In this document: piece by piece, positions 16,972 through 25,541 of the stretch | Position numbering within the stretch: the first letter of the stretch is position 1 | Layout of the letters: every line of letters starts with the position of its first letter | Assembly (NCBI RefSeq): GCF_947387515.1 | Contig: NZ_CANDOB010000001.1 | Location: 1,054,001-1,118,000 of the forward strand | Reading direction: 5' to 3' | Origin: Alkalihalobacillus sp. CinArs1 | GTDB lineage: Bacteria; Bacillota; Bacilli; Bacillales; Guptibacillaceae | Length of the DNA stretch: 64,000 bases | The notes under the pieces: model-generated | What the model was told of the DNA's origin: nothing | Seen by the model: only the letters and a program-made list of their open reading frames with translations | Database searches by the model: none | Made by a program: the position numbers and the translations under genes

Positions 16972-17916
16972 TCATTTAGGCTCAATCGCTAAACCGATCG
17001 CCTTTATTTTACATTTAACACGTAAAGACCCTTTCTCCTGTTCTAATTGAACAATCTCAATCGGATTACTAAGATACCGATATCCACTCTTCGGTAACCA
17101 GATGCTATATAATTCTGAATAACACTCGATGATTTTACTTCTCTCTTGATAATCGAGGAGTTCATCGAATTCATACAACACATGATTTCCACCATCAAAC
17201 TCTCCAACCACTTCATCACTCGTGCTCATATGCTCTGATTGCTCTAGCCCTATACAGCACTCGTAGAGGCTTTTTTCTGGAGGTGTAATGTATGGGTTGT
17301 TCTTAGGTACTCCAAACATTAACAGTTCATCAGCGGAATAACCTCTAGCATTAGCCCAGTGATAGAGTTCCGCCCACACATCTTGAACTCCCTCCGTATA
17401 AGGACCTTTGCTATAGCGTTTAACAGTTACATAGCTCGATAAGGAAACAGTCTTTACATTGGATAGATCTAAATAACTAAATTCATTATAAGTGCTTGGT
17501 TCAAAGTTCTCTTTCATATTTTTGTTATAAAGTTTAGATTTCTTGCTATCTTGGTATTCTCTAGCAAAACGCTCCAAGTATGCTCCTTCTCGCCACTTTT
17601 TGGGGTTGGTTTGAAAGTAATCGTTAAATGAATAGGTGAAATAGGACAATGAGGAAAAACCACATTGATGAGCAATCGTTGTAATCGACATCGTAGACTC
17701 GTAAATTAGAAAATGAGCAGCTTTTTCTAATCGGAGTCTTTTAATATAACTTGCTGGTGATTCCCCAATTATCTTCGTAAACAATCGCTGAAAGTAATAT
17801 GGAGAATAGGTAGAGATTTCAGCAAGGGTATGTAATGGTAATGATTCTGTTAAATTTGCTTCGATGTATTCTAGTACTTTACTTACATGCTTCGTTTGTT
17901 CTGCATCTGTATTCAC
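16972..17916 (-). CDS. AraC-family regulator with GyrI-like effector domain
   Basis: A 314-residue transcription factor. Residues about 8-110 hold two helix-turn-helix motifs (TLAEISTYSPYYFQRLF and IAHQCGFSSLSYFTYSF) of AraC type. Residues about 150-314 form a GyrI-like/SOUL effector-binding domain, as in Rob and BltR-type proteins that sense hydrophobic drugs. This fits multidrug-type sensing. The neighbour downstream, DUF1761, is likely its target or partner. The start ATG has AAAGGAG about seven bases upstream. No promoter is clear. Confidence 0.85.
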   Translation of the reverse strand: MNTDAEQTKHVSKVLEYIEANLTESLPLHTLAEISTYSPYYFQRLFTKIIGESPASYIKRLRLEKAAHFLIYESTMSITTIAHQCGFSSLSYFTYSFNDYFQTNPKKWREGAYLERFAREYQDSKKSKLYNKNMKENFEPSTYNEFSYLDLSNVKTVSLSSYVTVKRYSKGPYTEGVQDVWAELYHWANARGYSADELLMFGVPKNNPYITPPEKSLYECCIGLEQSEHMSTSDEVVGEFDGGNHVLYEFDELLDYQERSKIIECYSELYSIWLPKSGYRYLSNPIEIVQLEQEKGSLRVKCKIKAIGLAIEPK

Positions 17917-17992
17917 GATAAAACTCCTTTACGTTCAGCCTATAGATAGTATCGGCTAATCAGACATGTTGTCATAAGTTTATCACGATAAA

Positions 17993-18023
17993 AAAACGGA
18001 CTCGAGGTTGTTGAGTCCGTTTT
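17993..18023 (-). terminator. Second terminator behind the glucitol-PTS operon
   Basis: 11-bp stem AAAACGGACTC/GAGTCCGTTTT with a 9-base loop and flanking T-run on the minus strand. It is a back-up to the hairpin at 18063-18093. Confidence 0.75.
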
Positions 18024-18062
18024 GGTGCTCTCTTATTTTCTTTATAAGTACGCTTTAAACGT

Positions 18063-18093
18063 AAAAAAAGCCACTTGAACTCAAATGGCTTTT
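18063..18093 (-). terminator. Terminator of the glucitol-PTS operon
   Basis: Stem AAAAGCCA/TGGCTTTT with further inner pairs (TTGA/TCAA) and a seven-base T-run on the minus strand, 17 bp after the srlB stop. Confidence 0.75.
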
Positions 18094-18109
18094 AATCTAA
18101 AACGTTTTA

Positions 18110-18460
18110 TTACTTTATAGAAATAACAGTTCCCTCAGTTAACTTAGGGAATACATCTGGTCCTACACATATTGCTCCAGGCAAAACATCTAATTCATCT
18201 TTGAAATAAATTGATATGTGCCCTAACTCATTCAGATTCTGATTTGCTTTTGATCCTACAGCTTGAATCGTATAGGATTGGTCGTCGAACGTAATCGTTC
18301 CTCCTACTCGTAAAGGCTGTTCTTCTAAATCTTGAAACTCATGGATGACAGACATTTCTCTTAGCTCATCAGGAGCTTGAGGACCGAACAATATAACTAT
18401 CTTATCTTCCTTAAAAGTCGGGACTAGCGAACCTATTTCTTTTACTACAGTTGTTGACAT
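18110..18460 (-). CDS. srlB: PTS glucitol/sorbitol-type EIIA
   Basis: A 116-residue soluble phosphocarrier of the Gut family. It accepts phosphate from HPr and passes it to the EIIB domain of SrlE. VILFGPQAPDELREMSVIH is a Gut-EIIA signature, with the His in the family's phosphorylation region. It is the last gene of a five-gene operon: oxidoreductase, gutM, srlA, srlE, srlB. AAAGAGG-type sequence (ATAGGAGG) precedes the ATG. The true sugar is open, because the usual sorbitol-6-phosphate dehydrogenase is not present. Confidence 0.9.
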   Translation of the reverse strand: MSTTVVKEIGSLVPTFKEDKIVILFGPQAPDELREMSVIHEFQDLEEQPLRVGGTITFDDQSYTIQAVGSKANQNLNELGHISIYFKDELDVLPGAICVGPDVFPKLTEGTVISIK

Positions 18461-18486
18461 CTAAAAACCTCCTATTATATGTAGTC

Positions 18487-19497
18487 TTAATACATACCAA
18501 AACTAGCAAAGTAAGCAATGACCACTGCTCCGACTCCAGTAATTAAGCGGCTATATAAAACGGCAGGTACTCCATACTGAATCGTTTCAGGTTCTGCTTC
18601 ACCCAAAGAAAGACCAACAGGAACAAAGTCACAACCCACCTGACCATTAATTGCAAATAAAGCTGGTAATGCAAACTGTGGTGGTATGTTACCTAGCGCA
18701 ATTTGACTTCCTATTAAAACTCCGATGACTTGGGCAATAACTGCCCCCGGTCCCAGAACGGGTGACAAGAAAGGCATCGTACAAATGATAACGATTATAA
18801 CTAATCCCCATAATGAGCTAGCGAGTGGTGCCATCGTATTGGCAATAACATCCCCGATACCGGTGTAATTAATGATTCCGATCAACATACTGACAAATGC
18901 CATGAACGGAATAATATTCTTAATCAACATATCTACCGAATCTCGACCTGCTTGATAAAGTGTACTTGTCACTTTACCAATGGAACGTGAGAACCTCATT
19001 AATAAATTCTGGTTTCCAGCAAGCTGTTCCTCTTTTATTTTTTGATAATCTTCCTGGAACTGTTCTTTATTTAGTGGATTTACAGCAGACTCCTCTTTTT
19101 CTTGGGCACTTGCCGATTCAGATGCACTTTCAGCTAATGCTACTTCTTTTTCAGAGACACCAGATACGAAAATATCTTCTGTAATATGCTTTGCAAGAGG
19201 ACCAGATGGAGAAGAACCGAGAATGTCGACTGTCGGTATCCCCTTCATTGGGTAAAGACCAATTCTAGCTGTTCCGCCACAATCGATCACAACACACATC
19301 ATCTCTTCTTCAGAAACAGAGTTTTTAAAACCATCTACCGCTACTCCTCCTGTTAATTCAGCAATCTTACGTGCTACAGGATGAATGCCTCCACCAGTAA
19401 TAGAAGCTACCTTTGTTTTCTTACCTTGTGGTTCAATATATAGGCCCTTTCCCCAGCCACCTGGACCTTTCGATACAAATACGGCTTTATGTGACAA
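18487..19497 (-). CDS. srlE: PTS glucitol/sorbitol-type EIIBC subunit
   Basis: A 336-residue subunit. The N-terminal domain (about 1-115) is EIIB, with the likely phospho-Cys73 in [13 protein letters not shown] Ser/Glu-rich linker follows (about 120-150), then a membrane domain (about 195-336) with four to five hydrophobic segments, ending [20 protein letters not shown], a Gut-family signature. I chose the TTG start at 19497, eight bases after GGAGG. A longer frame to 19527 overlaps srlA and is not needed. It lies one base after the srlA stop, so the two are tightly coupled. Confidence 0.92.
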   Translation of the reverse strand: MSHKAVFVSKGPGGWGKGLYIEPQGKKTKVASITGGGIHPVARKIAELTGGVAVDGFKNSVSEEEMMCVVIDCGGTARIGLYPMKGIPTVDILGSSPSGPLAKHITEDIFVSGVSEKEVALAESASESASAQEKEESAVNPLNKEQFQEDYQKIKEEQLAGNQNLLMRFSRSIGKVTSTLYQAGRDSVDMLIKNIIPFMAFVSMLIGIINYTGIGDVIANTMAPLASSLWGLVIIVIICTMPFLSPVLGPGAVIAQVIGVLIGSQIALGNIPPQFALPALFAINGQVGCDFVPVGLSLGEAEPETIQYGVPAVLYSRLITGVGAVVIAYFASFGMY

Positions 19498-19498
19498 A

Positions 19499-20041
19499 TC
19501 AGTTTCCTCCTTCCAGCACGCTTGCATTATTACGCTTAGCTAAATACTTCGTAATCATTTCAGTAACGACCCCGCGAATTAGGATGATTACAATACCTAC
19601 CAAGAAATAGCGAACCGCAAGCTCAGACATGGAATAACCCGCTTCTTTAATACCGTTAGCGATGCCCAGGTATACAAATAGTTCACCTGCATTCGCATAT
19701 GGAAAAAGAGAAGTAACTGGGTGAACAAAGGAAACTGCCGAATCATAAAAAGCAGGCTTTTGTTTTTCTGGTAGAAACCTTCCGAATGTATATGCCATTG
19801 GGTTTGTAAGGATAAGAACTGCGAGGACAGGCATAACCGTATAACGGAGTATCATATATTTCGAGGCAAACTGAATAGCTCCGTTGACTCTCTCCTCTCC
19901 AATAAACTTCATTAGTGCATAGGTAAATGTTAATAGCACTACAAGTGTTGGAACGATACCTGTGATCAGACCCATGAAGACTTCACCGCCAGCATTGAAC
20001 ATACCAATAAAATGTTCACCGAACCATTTAATCCATTCCAT
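19499..20041 (-). CDS. srlA: PTS glucitol/sorbitol-type EIIC subunit
   Basis: A 180-residue membrane subunit with four hydrophobic segments. Gut-family landmarks include [18 protein letters not shown] and [22 protein letters not shown], then [16 protein letters not shown]. With SrlE it makes the sugar path through the membrane. It starts 19 bases after gutM with GAAAGGGG upstream of the ATG. In polyol PTS systems of this class the substrate is a hexitol, but related systems take other polyols. Confidence 0.93.
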   Translation of the reverse strand: MEWIKWFGEHFIGMFNAGGEVFMGLITGIVPTLVVLLTFTYALMKFIGEERVNGAIQFASKYMILRYTVMPVLAVLILTNPMAYTFGRFLPEKQKPAFYDSAVSFVHPVTSLFPYANAGELFVYLGIANGIKEAGYSMSELAVRYFLVGIVIILIRGVVTEMITKYLAKRNNASVLEGGN

Positions 20042-20060
20042 TACCTTGAAATCCCCTTTC

Positions 20061-20480
20061 TTAGACCCTTTCTACGTGTTTCTTAGAGATAGATAAAAGA
20101 GCATTTTCAGCCGCCATTCCCAGTGCAGCATGAAGGGCAGATATTTTTTTCTTTTTAACCTGCTTACCTTGATACACTTGATCTAGTAACTCTCCAACAT
20201 GGATGCCGTGAAAATCCGTTTGATTTTTAAACTTCGAAAACACTGACCTTCCGCTTAGTAAATGACAGTCTCTTACAACATAATCTTGATCGACAACGAT
20301 TAGTGCGATAGCACCTGTTTTAAACGTTCTTCTTTCCATCCCAGAAAACAAGTAGTATCCTTCTTTGTCTTTGTAACCGCTAACAATTTTATCCATGCTT
20401 TTCCTATAGTAACGAATTTGAATGAGAGAAAAGATAAACTGTAAAACGAGAACAGCACATAAAATCAGGGTTAATTTCAT
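20061..20480 (-). CDS. gutM: GutM-type glucitol operon activator
   Basis: A 139-residue protein with an N-terminal hydrophobic segment (about residues 2-20, LTLILCAVLVLQFIFSLI) and a soluble rest ending in a basic region (KKKKISALHAALGMAAENAL). This matches GutM/SrlM, the accessory activator of glucitol operons. The hydrophobic start suggests membrane contact. It has a strong AGGAGG ribosome site and starts 22 bases after the oxidoreductase gene. Its mode of action is not well known in any organism. Confidence 0.85.
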   Translation of the reverse strand: MKLTLILCAVLVLQFIFSLIQIRYYRKSMDKIVSGYKDKEGYYLFSGMERRTFKTGAIALIVVDQDYVVRDCHLLSGRSVFSKFKNQTDFHGIHVGELLDQVYQGKQVKKKKISALHAALGMAAENALLSISKKHVERV

Positions 20481-20502
20481 ATGGACCTCCTATTGAATCT
20501 AA

Positions 20503-21780
20503 TCAAAGGGTTAATTTCTCATAAGCTTTAGAAGGATAAAGACGATCTTGAAGAGAACGGAGCTGCCAGACGGTAGTAGATGGATCAAGCTCTACATCAT
20601 CTTCTGAGATGAATTGACCTTCATGAATATCTTGTTTTGCCACAACATTTCCACTAAATAATCCGATTGGAACGTGTCCGTTTTCTTTCATTTCCTGATG
20701 GGATTCCAGTACTCCTCGAACGGAATAACCACCGATTCCATCTAATCTTTCGCCTTGTTTGATCGACCTTTTAGCAACAGCAACCGTTTCAGATATTGGT
20801 CCTCCAAGTGGTGCAATAGATGCTTCGTTTTGTAAAACTGCCTTTGCAATTGTAATCGGGGTTTCAAGACTCGCAAGGTGGTACGGGCGGTAGAAAGTGT
20901 AGTGTGGTCCCTTCCCAACTTTTAGGTAACGGAGTTCTTCATCTACCGGTTCGAGATCGCTCTTCACGATTACGAAAACACCAGGCGCTAATCCATGTAC
21001 ATATTCGACGACTCCGTAATTTGTAAGAACACCACCGTTTTGAATCAAATCTAATTTATCTGCTACTGTTTCAACAGTGGCATCAACTCCGTTCATCCCA
21101 ACTTTATCAGGAAGGAGTCCTGTTGCATTACTTAGAAGGTTCATTTCAGCCATCGTTTTTGTTCCATCTTGAAAAGCTGCTAACATGTGCGCACTCATCT
21201 GTTTTTGTTTTGCCTCATCTGCACACAGGGTGGGATTTGATTCCGGTATAAAGGGATTATTTTTCCCCTTACCTGCTACTAATACTTCCATGCCCATCGT
21301 TTTAGCAAATTCGTATAACTCTAACGTTGCAGCTGGTTCATCGCCAGCTGATCCTGTGTAAACGAGCCCCGCATTTGAAAAGAGTTCATGCATCACTGAT
21401 CCTATCGTAATATCAACTTCTACATTCAAGAGAACCAAGTGCTTTTTAGCTTTTAAAGACTCAAGTGCAATATTTGCTCCTACTTCTGGTATTCCAGTTG
21501 CATCAACTATGACGTCTACATCATGTGACTGGATGACTTTTCGAAGATCGTCTGATACTACGATCGATTCAACAGCTTTGGCTGTCATCCTCGATCTGTA
21601 ATATTCCGCCGCTCGATTAGCCGCATCAATATTTACGTCACAGATTCCCGTAACTGTCATTCCACTTATTTGTGAGATCTGAGCAATCATTCCGAACCCC
21701 ATTTGGCCTGCTCCAATGACTCCTACTTTTATTGGATTATTTTCCTTTTCTCTTTGCTGAAGCTTCTGATAGATCGACAT
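20503..21780 (-). CDS. COG4091-type NAD(P)-dependent oxidoreductase with C-terminal SAF domain
   Basis: A 425-residue protein. The Rossmann motif GAGQMG lies at residues 23-28, after KVGVI. Middle parts resemble predicted homoserine dehydrogenase-like enzymes. Residues from about 360 form an SAF domain (NVVAKQDIHEGQFISEDDVEL). I recognise this as COG4091, whose substrates are largely unproved. It heads the Gut-PTS operon where a sorbitol-6-phosphate dehydrogenase (SrlD, an SDR) is normally found, so it is inferred to oxidise the phosphorylated polyol or a later product. ATG 21780 has GGGAGG six bases upstream. The longer frame to 21849 crosses the operator and is rejected. Confidence 0.8.
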   Translation of the reverse strand: MSIYQKLQQREKENNPIKVGVIGAGQMGFGMIAQISQISGMTVTGICDVNIDAANRAAEYYRSRMTAKAVESIVVSDDLRKVIQSHDVDVIVDATGIPEVGANIALESLKAKKHLVLLNVEVDITIGSVMHELFSNAGLVYTGSAGDEPAATLELYEFAKTMGMEVLVAGKGKNNPFIPESNPTLCADEAKQKQMSAHMLAAFQDGTKTMAEMNLLSNATGLLPDKVGMNGVDATVETVADKLDLIQNGGVLTNYGVVEYVHGLAPGVFVIVKSDLEPVDEELRYLKVGKGPHYTFYRPYHLASLETPITIAKAVLQNEASIAPLGGPISETVAVAKRSIKQGERLDGIGGYSVRGVLESHQEMKENGHVPIGLFSGNVVAKQDIHEGQFISEDDVELDPSTTVWQLRSLQDRLYPSKAYEKLTL

Positions 21781-21834
21781 AATAAACCTCCCTGTTTTGA
21801 ATAACGCGTGACCATCGCTCCTCCAAGACCCTCG

Positions 21835-21865
21835 TAACATATGACACAACTTTGAACAAATGTTA
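21835..21865 (-). promoter_or_regulatory. Paired operator elements of the glucitol-PTS operon
   Basis: TAACATATGACA at 21835-21846 and GAACAAATGTTA at 21854-21865 begin 19 bp apart. Both have inverted arms of TAACA/TGTTA type. They lie just downstream of the -10 box of the operon. The same pair with the same 19-bp step occurs at two other promoters in this island. Confidence 0.6.
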
Positions 21866-21874
21866 TTAACACTT

Positions 21875-21903
21875 AGTTTAATGCAACTTCAGATGTGTGT
21901 CAA
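21875..21903 (-). promoter_or_regulatory. Sigma-A promoter of the oxidoreductase-gutM-srlAEB operon
   Basis: Minus strand TTGACA (21898-21903), 17-bp spacer, TAAACT (21875-21880). A palindrome AATATTGAATATT (21902-21914) overlaps the -35 box and could be a further protein site. The leader is about 88 bases. Confidence 0.7.
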
Positions 21904-21991
21904 TATTGAATATTCAGATTTTTTTAGAGTTTGTATCTCTAATCATTCTTGGAGAAGGTATATGTTGTTTTCCTAACCGAAACGATTCAAT

Positions 21992-22018
21992 AAAAAAGCC
22001 TGGTGTGTTTGCACCAGT
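21992..22018 (-). terminator. Terminator of the first SorC-type gene
   Basis: Stem CTGGTG/CACCAG with a 6-base loop, then a six-base T-run on the minus strand. It separates the regulator gene from the glucitol-PTS operon. Confidence 0.7.
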
Positions 22019-22043
22019 CAGGAGGTAATACGATATGAAGTTT

Positions 22044-22979
22044 TTACGTTAACTGAAGGGCAGTAGCTTCATCAGTGATTAATACATTCACTAAGCCGCC
22101 TTTAAGTGCAGCTCGAATAGCACTGACTTTTTCGTGGCCAGAAGCAACGCCTATCACAATGGGTATGTTCTTTAATTTCTCTAAATCAAGCGACATTACA
22201 CGATCATTCCATGAAGAGTTTGTAGCACGGCCTTCTATGTCAATAAAGTTATAGCAAATGTCCCCTACTACCTCTTTATTACAGAAGAGCTCCTCCCTTT
22301 CTTCATTTAGGTAGGACTTCACCATCGTCGAATGCTCTGGTGTTCCTCCAATCCCTACAAGAGCGATGTGGGATTGCTCAGCCATTGAAAACACTTTCTC
22401 AATCGATGGTTGTCGCATCATAATATCTTTTGCTTCCTTACTATCAACAATCACTGGCACGTGAAGGAGCTCATAGTTGCACCTAAGAACTTCTCCAAAG
22501 CGAGCAACTAGATAATTGGAGTGAATATCGACTCGTTCATTTCCAACACCACCAACCAAAGGAACACATGTGATCGAAGGAAATTCTTGTGAAGTAGAAA
22601 GCACCTTCGACACTTCATTTATCGTCGTTCCAGAGGATATACCAATCACCTGGTCTTCTTTTAAAATTCTCAATAAATATTGGCTAGCAGCTTTCCCTAA
22701 TCTACTTTTAGATGACTCATATTCTACGCTATCTATACAGACTACTTCCCGTAATCCATACTTCCTTTCGATTTTACTCTCTAATTCTCTATACTTTAAG
22801 TTGTCATCGTCATGAATAATGATTTCTACAATACCCTTTTCTCTAGCCTTCGTAAGATATTTTGATATAAGCGAACGGCTAACACCGATTTTCTGTGCAA
22901 TTTGTGACTGTGTTGCACGTTCCTCGTAGTACATATGTGCAATTTTCACCAACAACCTTCTATCTTCTAAGATAGCCAT
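22044..22979 (-). CDS. SorC/DeoR-family transcriptional regulator (copy 1)
   Basis: A 311-residue regulator. The N-terminal helix-turn-helix is TQSQIAQKIGVSRSLISKYL (about residues 21-40). The C-terminal region from about 60 is the sugar-phosphate sensing domain of the SorC family, with GISSGTTINEV and VPLVGGVGNE marking the ligand loop. ATG 22979 has AAAGGAG upstream; the frame to 23024 has no ribosome site. It has its own terminator, so it is separate from the PTS operon downstream. A cre-like site lies in its leader. It is one of two SorC proteins here, likely acting on the shared operators. Confidence 0.88.
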   Translation of the reverse strand: MAILEDRRLLVKIAHMYYEERATQSQIAQKIGVSRSLISKYLTKAREKGIVEIIIHDDDNLKYRELESKIERKYGLREVVCIDSVEYESSKSRLGKAASQYLLRILKEDQVIGISSGTTINEVSKVLSTSQEFPSITCVPLVGGVGNERVDIHSNYLVARFGEVLRCNYELLHVPVIVDSKEAKDIMMRQPSIEKVFSMAEQSHIALVGIGGTPEHSTMVKSYLNEEREELFCNKEVVGDICYNFIDIEGRATNSSWNDRVMSLDLEKLKNIPIVIGVASGHEKVSAIRAALKGGLVNVLITDEATALQLT

Positions 22980-23006
22980 ATAAAAATCTCCTTTACCATC
23001 CTTCAA

Positions 23007-23021
23007 ATTAAAACGCTTACA
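23007..23021 (-). promoter_or_regulatory. cre-like site upstream of sorC copy 1
   Basis: ATTAAAACGCTTACA departs from WTGNAANCGNWNNCW at one fixed base. It lies 28-42 bp before the ATG, a position for CcpA repression. Confidence 0.35.
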
Positions 23022-23087
23022 CATTTTTCAAGTCATATACTAATCTATATACTATCATATCTTTTTTTTCTACACGATAAAGGTAAT

Positions 23088-23122
23088 AAAAAAGGATTAT
23101 ACCTCTTAAAGAGATATAATCC
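23088..23122 (-). terminator. Terminator of sorC copy 2 and the aco-like operon
   Basis: Stem GGATTATA/TATAATCC with an inner CTCTT/AAGAG pairing, then a six-base T-run on the minus strand, a few bases after the stop codon. Confidence 0.8.
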
Positions 23123-23128
23123 AGCACG

Positions 23129-24070
23129 TTATGTTAAAAGAGATGAGGCGGTTTCTTCGTCAATAATCAACACATCAAGAAATCGTCCATTCAATGCCCC
23201 TAGGATACTTTCTGCTTTATGTTTTCCTTCTACAATACCAATGACTTCTTTTATTCCACGTAAGTCCTCTAAAGGAATACCTATTACTTTTTCATTGATG
23301 GAATCTTTAATAGGGGCACCATTTCCATCAAAAAAACGGTACCCAATATCACCGACAGCTCCCATTGCATCAAGGTGTTCAAGATCATGGTCCTTTAAAT
23401 AACCAATCTTCTCAAGAGTTGAATTCTGATGTGGATTCCCGATTCCAATCAAAGCCCTGTCTACTTGCCGTCCTTCCTCAAGGACAGCTTTTATATCTGT
23501 CATCTCTAATAATCGTGCTTTCAATTCTTCTGTTTCTACGATTGCAGGTGCATACAAATAGGAACACTTTCCATTTAATTTCTTCGCAAGTTCGTATGCT
23601 AGTTGATTGGCATGGATTTCTACATATTTCCTTCCCATCCCGCCTTCAAGAGGAACGATTATGATACCCTCATGCCTTTTGAATGGAAACTCGTCTACGA
23701 AATAGGAGAGGGTTGTCCCCCATGATATTCCAAGCTTCTCATGATCACCTAGATTTCTCGATAGATAGTATGCACCAGCTCTCGCAACAGCCCGTTTGCT
23801 TCGTTCATCTGTATACCCATGTGTTGGTACAACCACAACATCTTTCAACTTAAATTTATCTTCCAACTGTTGTTCTAAATCAACTGTGTGTGCATTTTCA
23901 TCTTTAATATAGATTTCCACAATCCCAGCATCTTTTGCTTTTTGAAGGAGCTTCGAAACGATTGGCCTCGATACCCCCATCTTTTTAGCTACCTGACTCT
24001 GAGTCCATCCTTCGAAATAGTAAAGGTTTGCGACTTTTACAAGCTTTCTACGTTCTTCCCAATCCAACAT
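23129..24070 (-). CDS. SorC/DeoR-family transcriptional regulator (copy 2)
   Basis: A 313-residue paralogue of the regulator at 22044-22979. The helix-turn-helix is TQSQVAKKMGVSRPIVSKLL, and the sensor domain has GISWGTTLSYFV and VPLEGGMGRKY. The two recognition helices share GVSR and are similar but not identical. It starts 51 bases after the E3 gene, so it may be the last gene of that operon. An extended -10 element (TGCTATAAT) just upstream may give it a second promoter. Its ribosome site, GGCGGGG, is moderate. Effector sugar phosphate is unknown. Confidence 0.87.
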   Translation of the reverse strand: MLDWEERRKLVKVANLYYFEGWTQSQVAKKMGVSRPIVSKLLQKAKDAGIVEIYIKDENAHTVDLEQQLEDKFKLKDVVVVPTHGYTDERSKRAVARAGAYYLSRNLGDHEKLGISWGTTLSYFVDEFPFKRHEGIIIVPLEGGMGRKYVEIHANQLAYELAKKLNGKCSYLYAPAIVETEELKARLLEMTDIKAVLEEGRQVDRALIGIGNPHQNSTLEKIGYLKDHDLEHLDAMGAVGDIGYRFFDGNGAPIKDSINEKVIGIPLEDLRGIKEVIGIVEGKHKAESILGALNGRFLDVLIIDEETASSLLT

Positions 24071-24103
24071 CGTATCCCCGCCTATCCGTCAATTGCTTGT
24101 TCT

Positions 24104-24112
24104 ATTATAGCA
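24104..24112 (-). promoter_or_regulatory. Extended -10 element before sorC copy 2
   Basis: TGCTATAAT on the minus strand fits an extended -10 box; no good -35 is seen. A TTGTTC half-site like the island operators lies at 24097-24102, near the expected start, which would fit autoregulation. Confidence 0.35.
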
Positions 24113-24121
24113 ATCTAAAAT

Positions 24122-25528
24122 CTAAACGAGAACACCCTGGTTTTTCAGTTTTTGAAATAAGGAGGAAGCATTTTCTTGAAATGCCTCTGAAACGGTTGGA
24201 TGTGGATGAATCATTTTCGCTGCTTCTTCTATCGTTCCTTCTAATGACATAAACGCAGAAGCTTCAGATATTAACTCTGTAACGTGTGCCCCTACAAGCG
24301 TTACACCCAAGATCTCACCATACGTTTCATCACAAATTATTTTAGAGAAGCCGACAGCTTCACCAGCAGACAGAGCTTTTCCATTAGCATGTAGCTCAAA
24401 TCGCTCCGTTCGATAAGAGATTCCGGCATTCACTACTTCTTCTTCTGTCATTCCGACACTGGCAACTTCAGGAAGTGTGTAAATACAACGCGGAATTACT
24501 TTATCATCAAACTGATCATCTACATTCATAGCATTGTTAGCCGCTACAATCCCTTCTGCGCTCGCAACATGAGCAAGTTGATACCCACCGATCACGTCAC
24601 CAATCGCATAAATTCCCTTATTAGTAGTTTCCATCTTTTCATTCACATGAATAAATGGACCATTTTTTTCTAATTCGAGTTTTTCAACCGCTGACGTGTT
24701 GGGTTTTCTTCCAACACTAACAAGTAAGGATTGTGCTTCTAGTGAGTGGGTCTCTCCGTTTCCATCCATCACACTTAAAATGCTATAATTGTTCTCTTTC
24801 GTGACTTTCGTGACTTTCTTGACAGTAGAACCTGTCAATATCGATACTCCTTTATTCTCTAGCTCTTTGGTTAACGTCTTGGAAGCATCAGCATCTTCAT
24901 TAGGTATTATCCGATCTGCCATCTCCACAACGGTAACTTCTGTACCCAGACTCGCAAAGATACAGGCAAACTCCACTCCGATGACACCTCCACCGATGAT
25001 TGCGATTGAAGAAGGGATGTTTTTCATATCAAAAATAGTGTCGCTTGTATCATAGTCTACTTGTTCTAGTCCTTGAATGGATGGGACGACTGGTCTTGAA
25101 CCTGTAGCAACGATGATCTTCTCTGACTCGATAGTATGTACATCGTCTTTTGTCTTTATTGTGATCGAATGGTTTTTTTCAATCGTACCATATCCATAAA
25201 AAACGTCGATTTTTCCTTGCTTCAATAGATAAGAAATACCGTTACGAAGCCGGTGAATGACTTCATCCTTTCTCCTTTTCATTTTATCGATGGAAAGCTT
25301 TATTTCTCCTGTTTCAATTCCCCAATCTCTTGCTTTTTTGATCATTTCAATAATCTCAGCTTGTTTTAAATACGTTTTTGACGGGATACACCCCCAGTTT
25401 AAACATGTGCCTCCAAGATACTTCGCTTCAATCAACGCAACCCGCTTTCCCTGTTCCGCTGCATGTAAAGCCGCTACATATCCCCCTGGTCCGCCTCCAA
25501 TTACAGTAATATCATATGGTGCAGTCAA
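24122..25528 (-). CDS. acoL: Dihydrolipoyl dehydrogenase (E3)
   Basis: A 468-residue flavoprotein that reoxidises the lipoyl groups of the complex with NAD+. FAD-binding GGGPGGYVAA is at residues 11-20. The redox pair is Cys42 and Cys47 (GGTCLNWGCIPS). The NAD motif is GGGVIGVEFA and the C-terminal active site HPHPTVSEAF. I chose TTG 25528, six bases after GGAGGAG. The frame to 25570 overlaps the E2 gene and lacks a ribosome site. It is the fourth gene of the E1alpha-E1beta-E2-E3 set. The symbol follows acetoin dehydrogenase operons and is tentative. Confidence 0.92.
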   Translation of the reverse strand: MTAPYDITVIGGGPGGYVAALHAAEQGKRVALIEAKYLGGTCLNWGCIPSKTYLKQAEIIEMIKKARDWGIETGEIKLSIDKMKRRKDEVIHRLRNGISYLLKQGKIDVFYGYGTIEKNHSITIKTKDDVHTIESEKIIVATGSRPVVPSIQGLEQVDYDTSDTIFDMKNIPSSIAIIGGGVIGVEFACIFASLGTEVTVVEMADRIIPNEDADASKTLTKELENKGVSILTGSTVKKVTKVTKENNYSILSVMDGNGETHSLEAQSLLVSVGRKPNTSAVEKLELEKNGPFIHVNEKMETTNKGIYAIGDVIGGYQLAHVASAEGIVAANNAMNVDDQFDDKVIPRCIYTLPEVASVGMTEEEVVNAGISYRTERFELHANGKALSAGEAVGFSKIICDETYGEILGVTLVGAHVTELISEASAFMSLEGTIEEAAKMIHPHPTVSEAFQENASSLFQKLKNQGVLV

Positions 25529-25541
25529 TTTGCTCTCCTCC

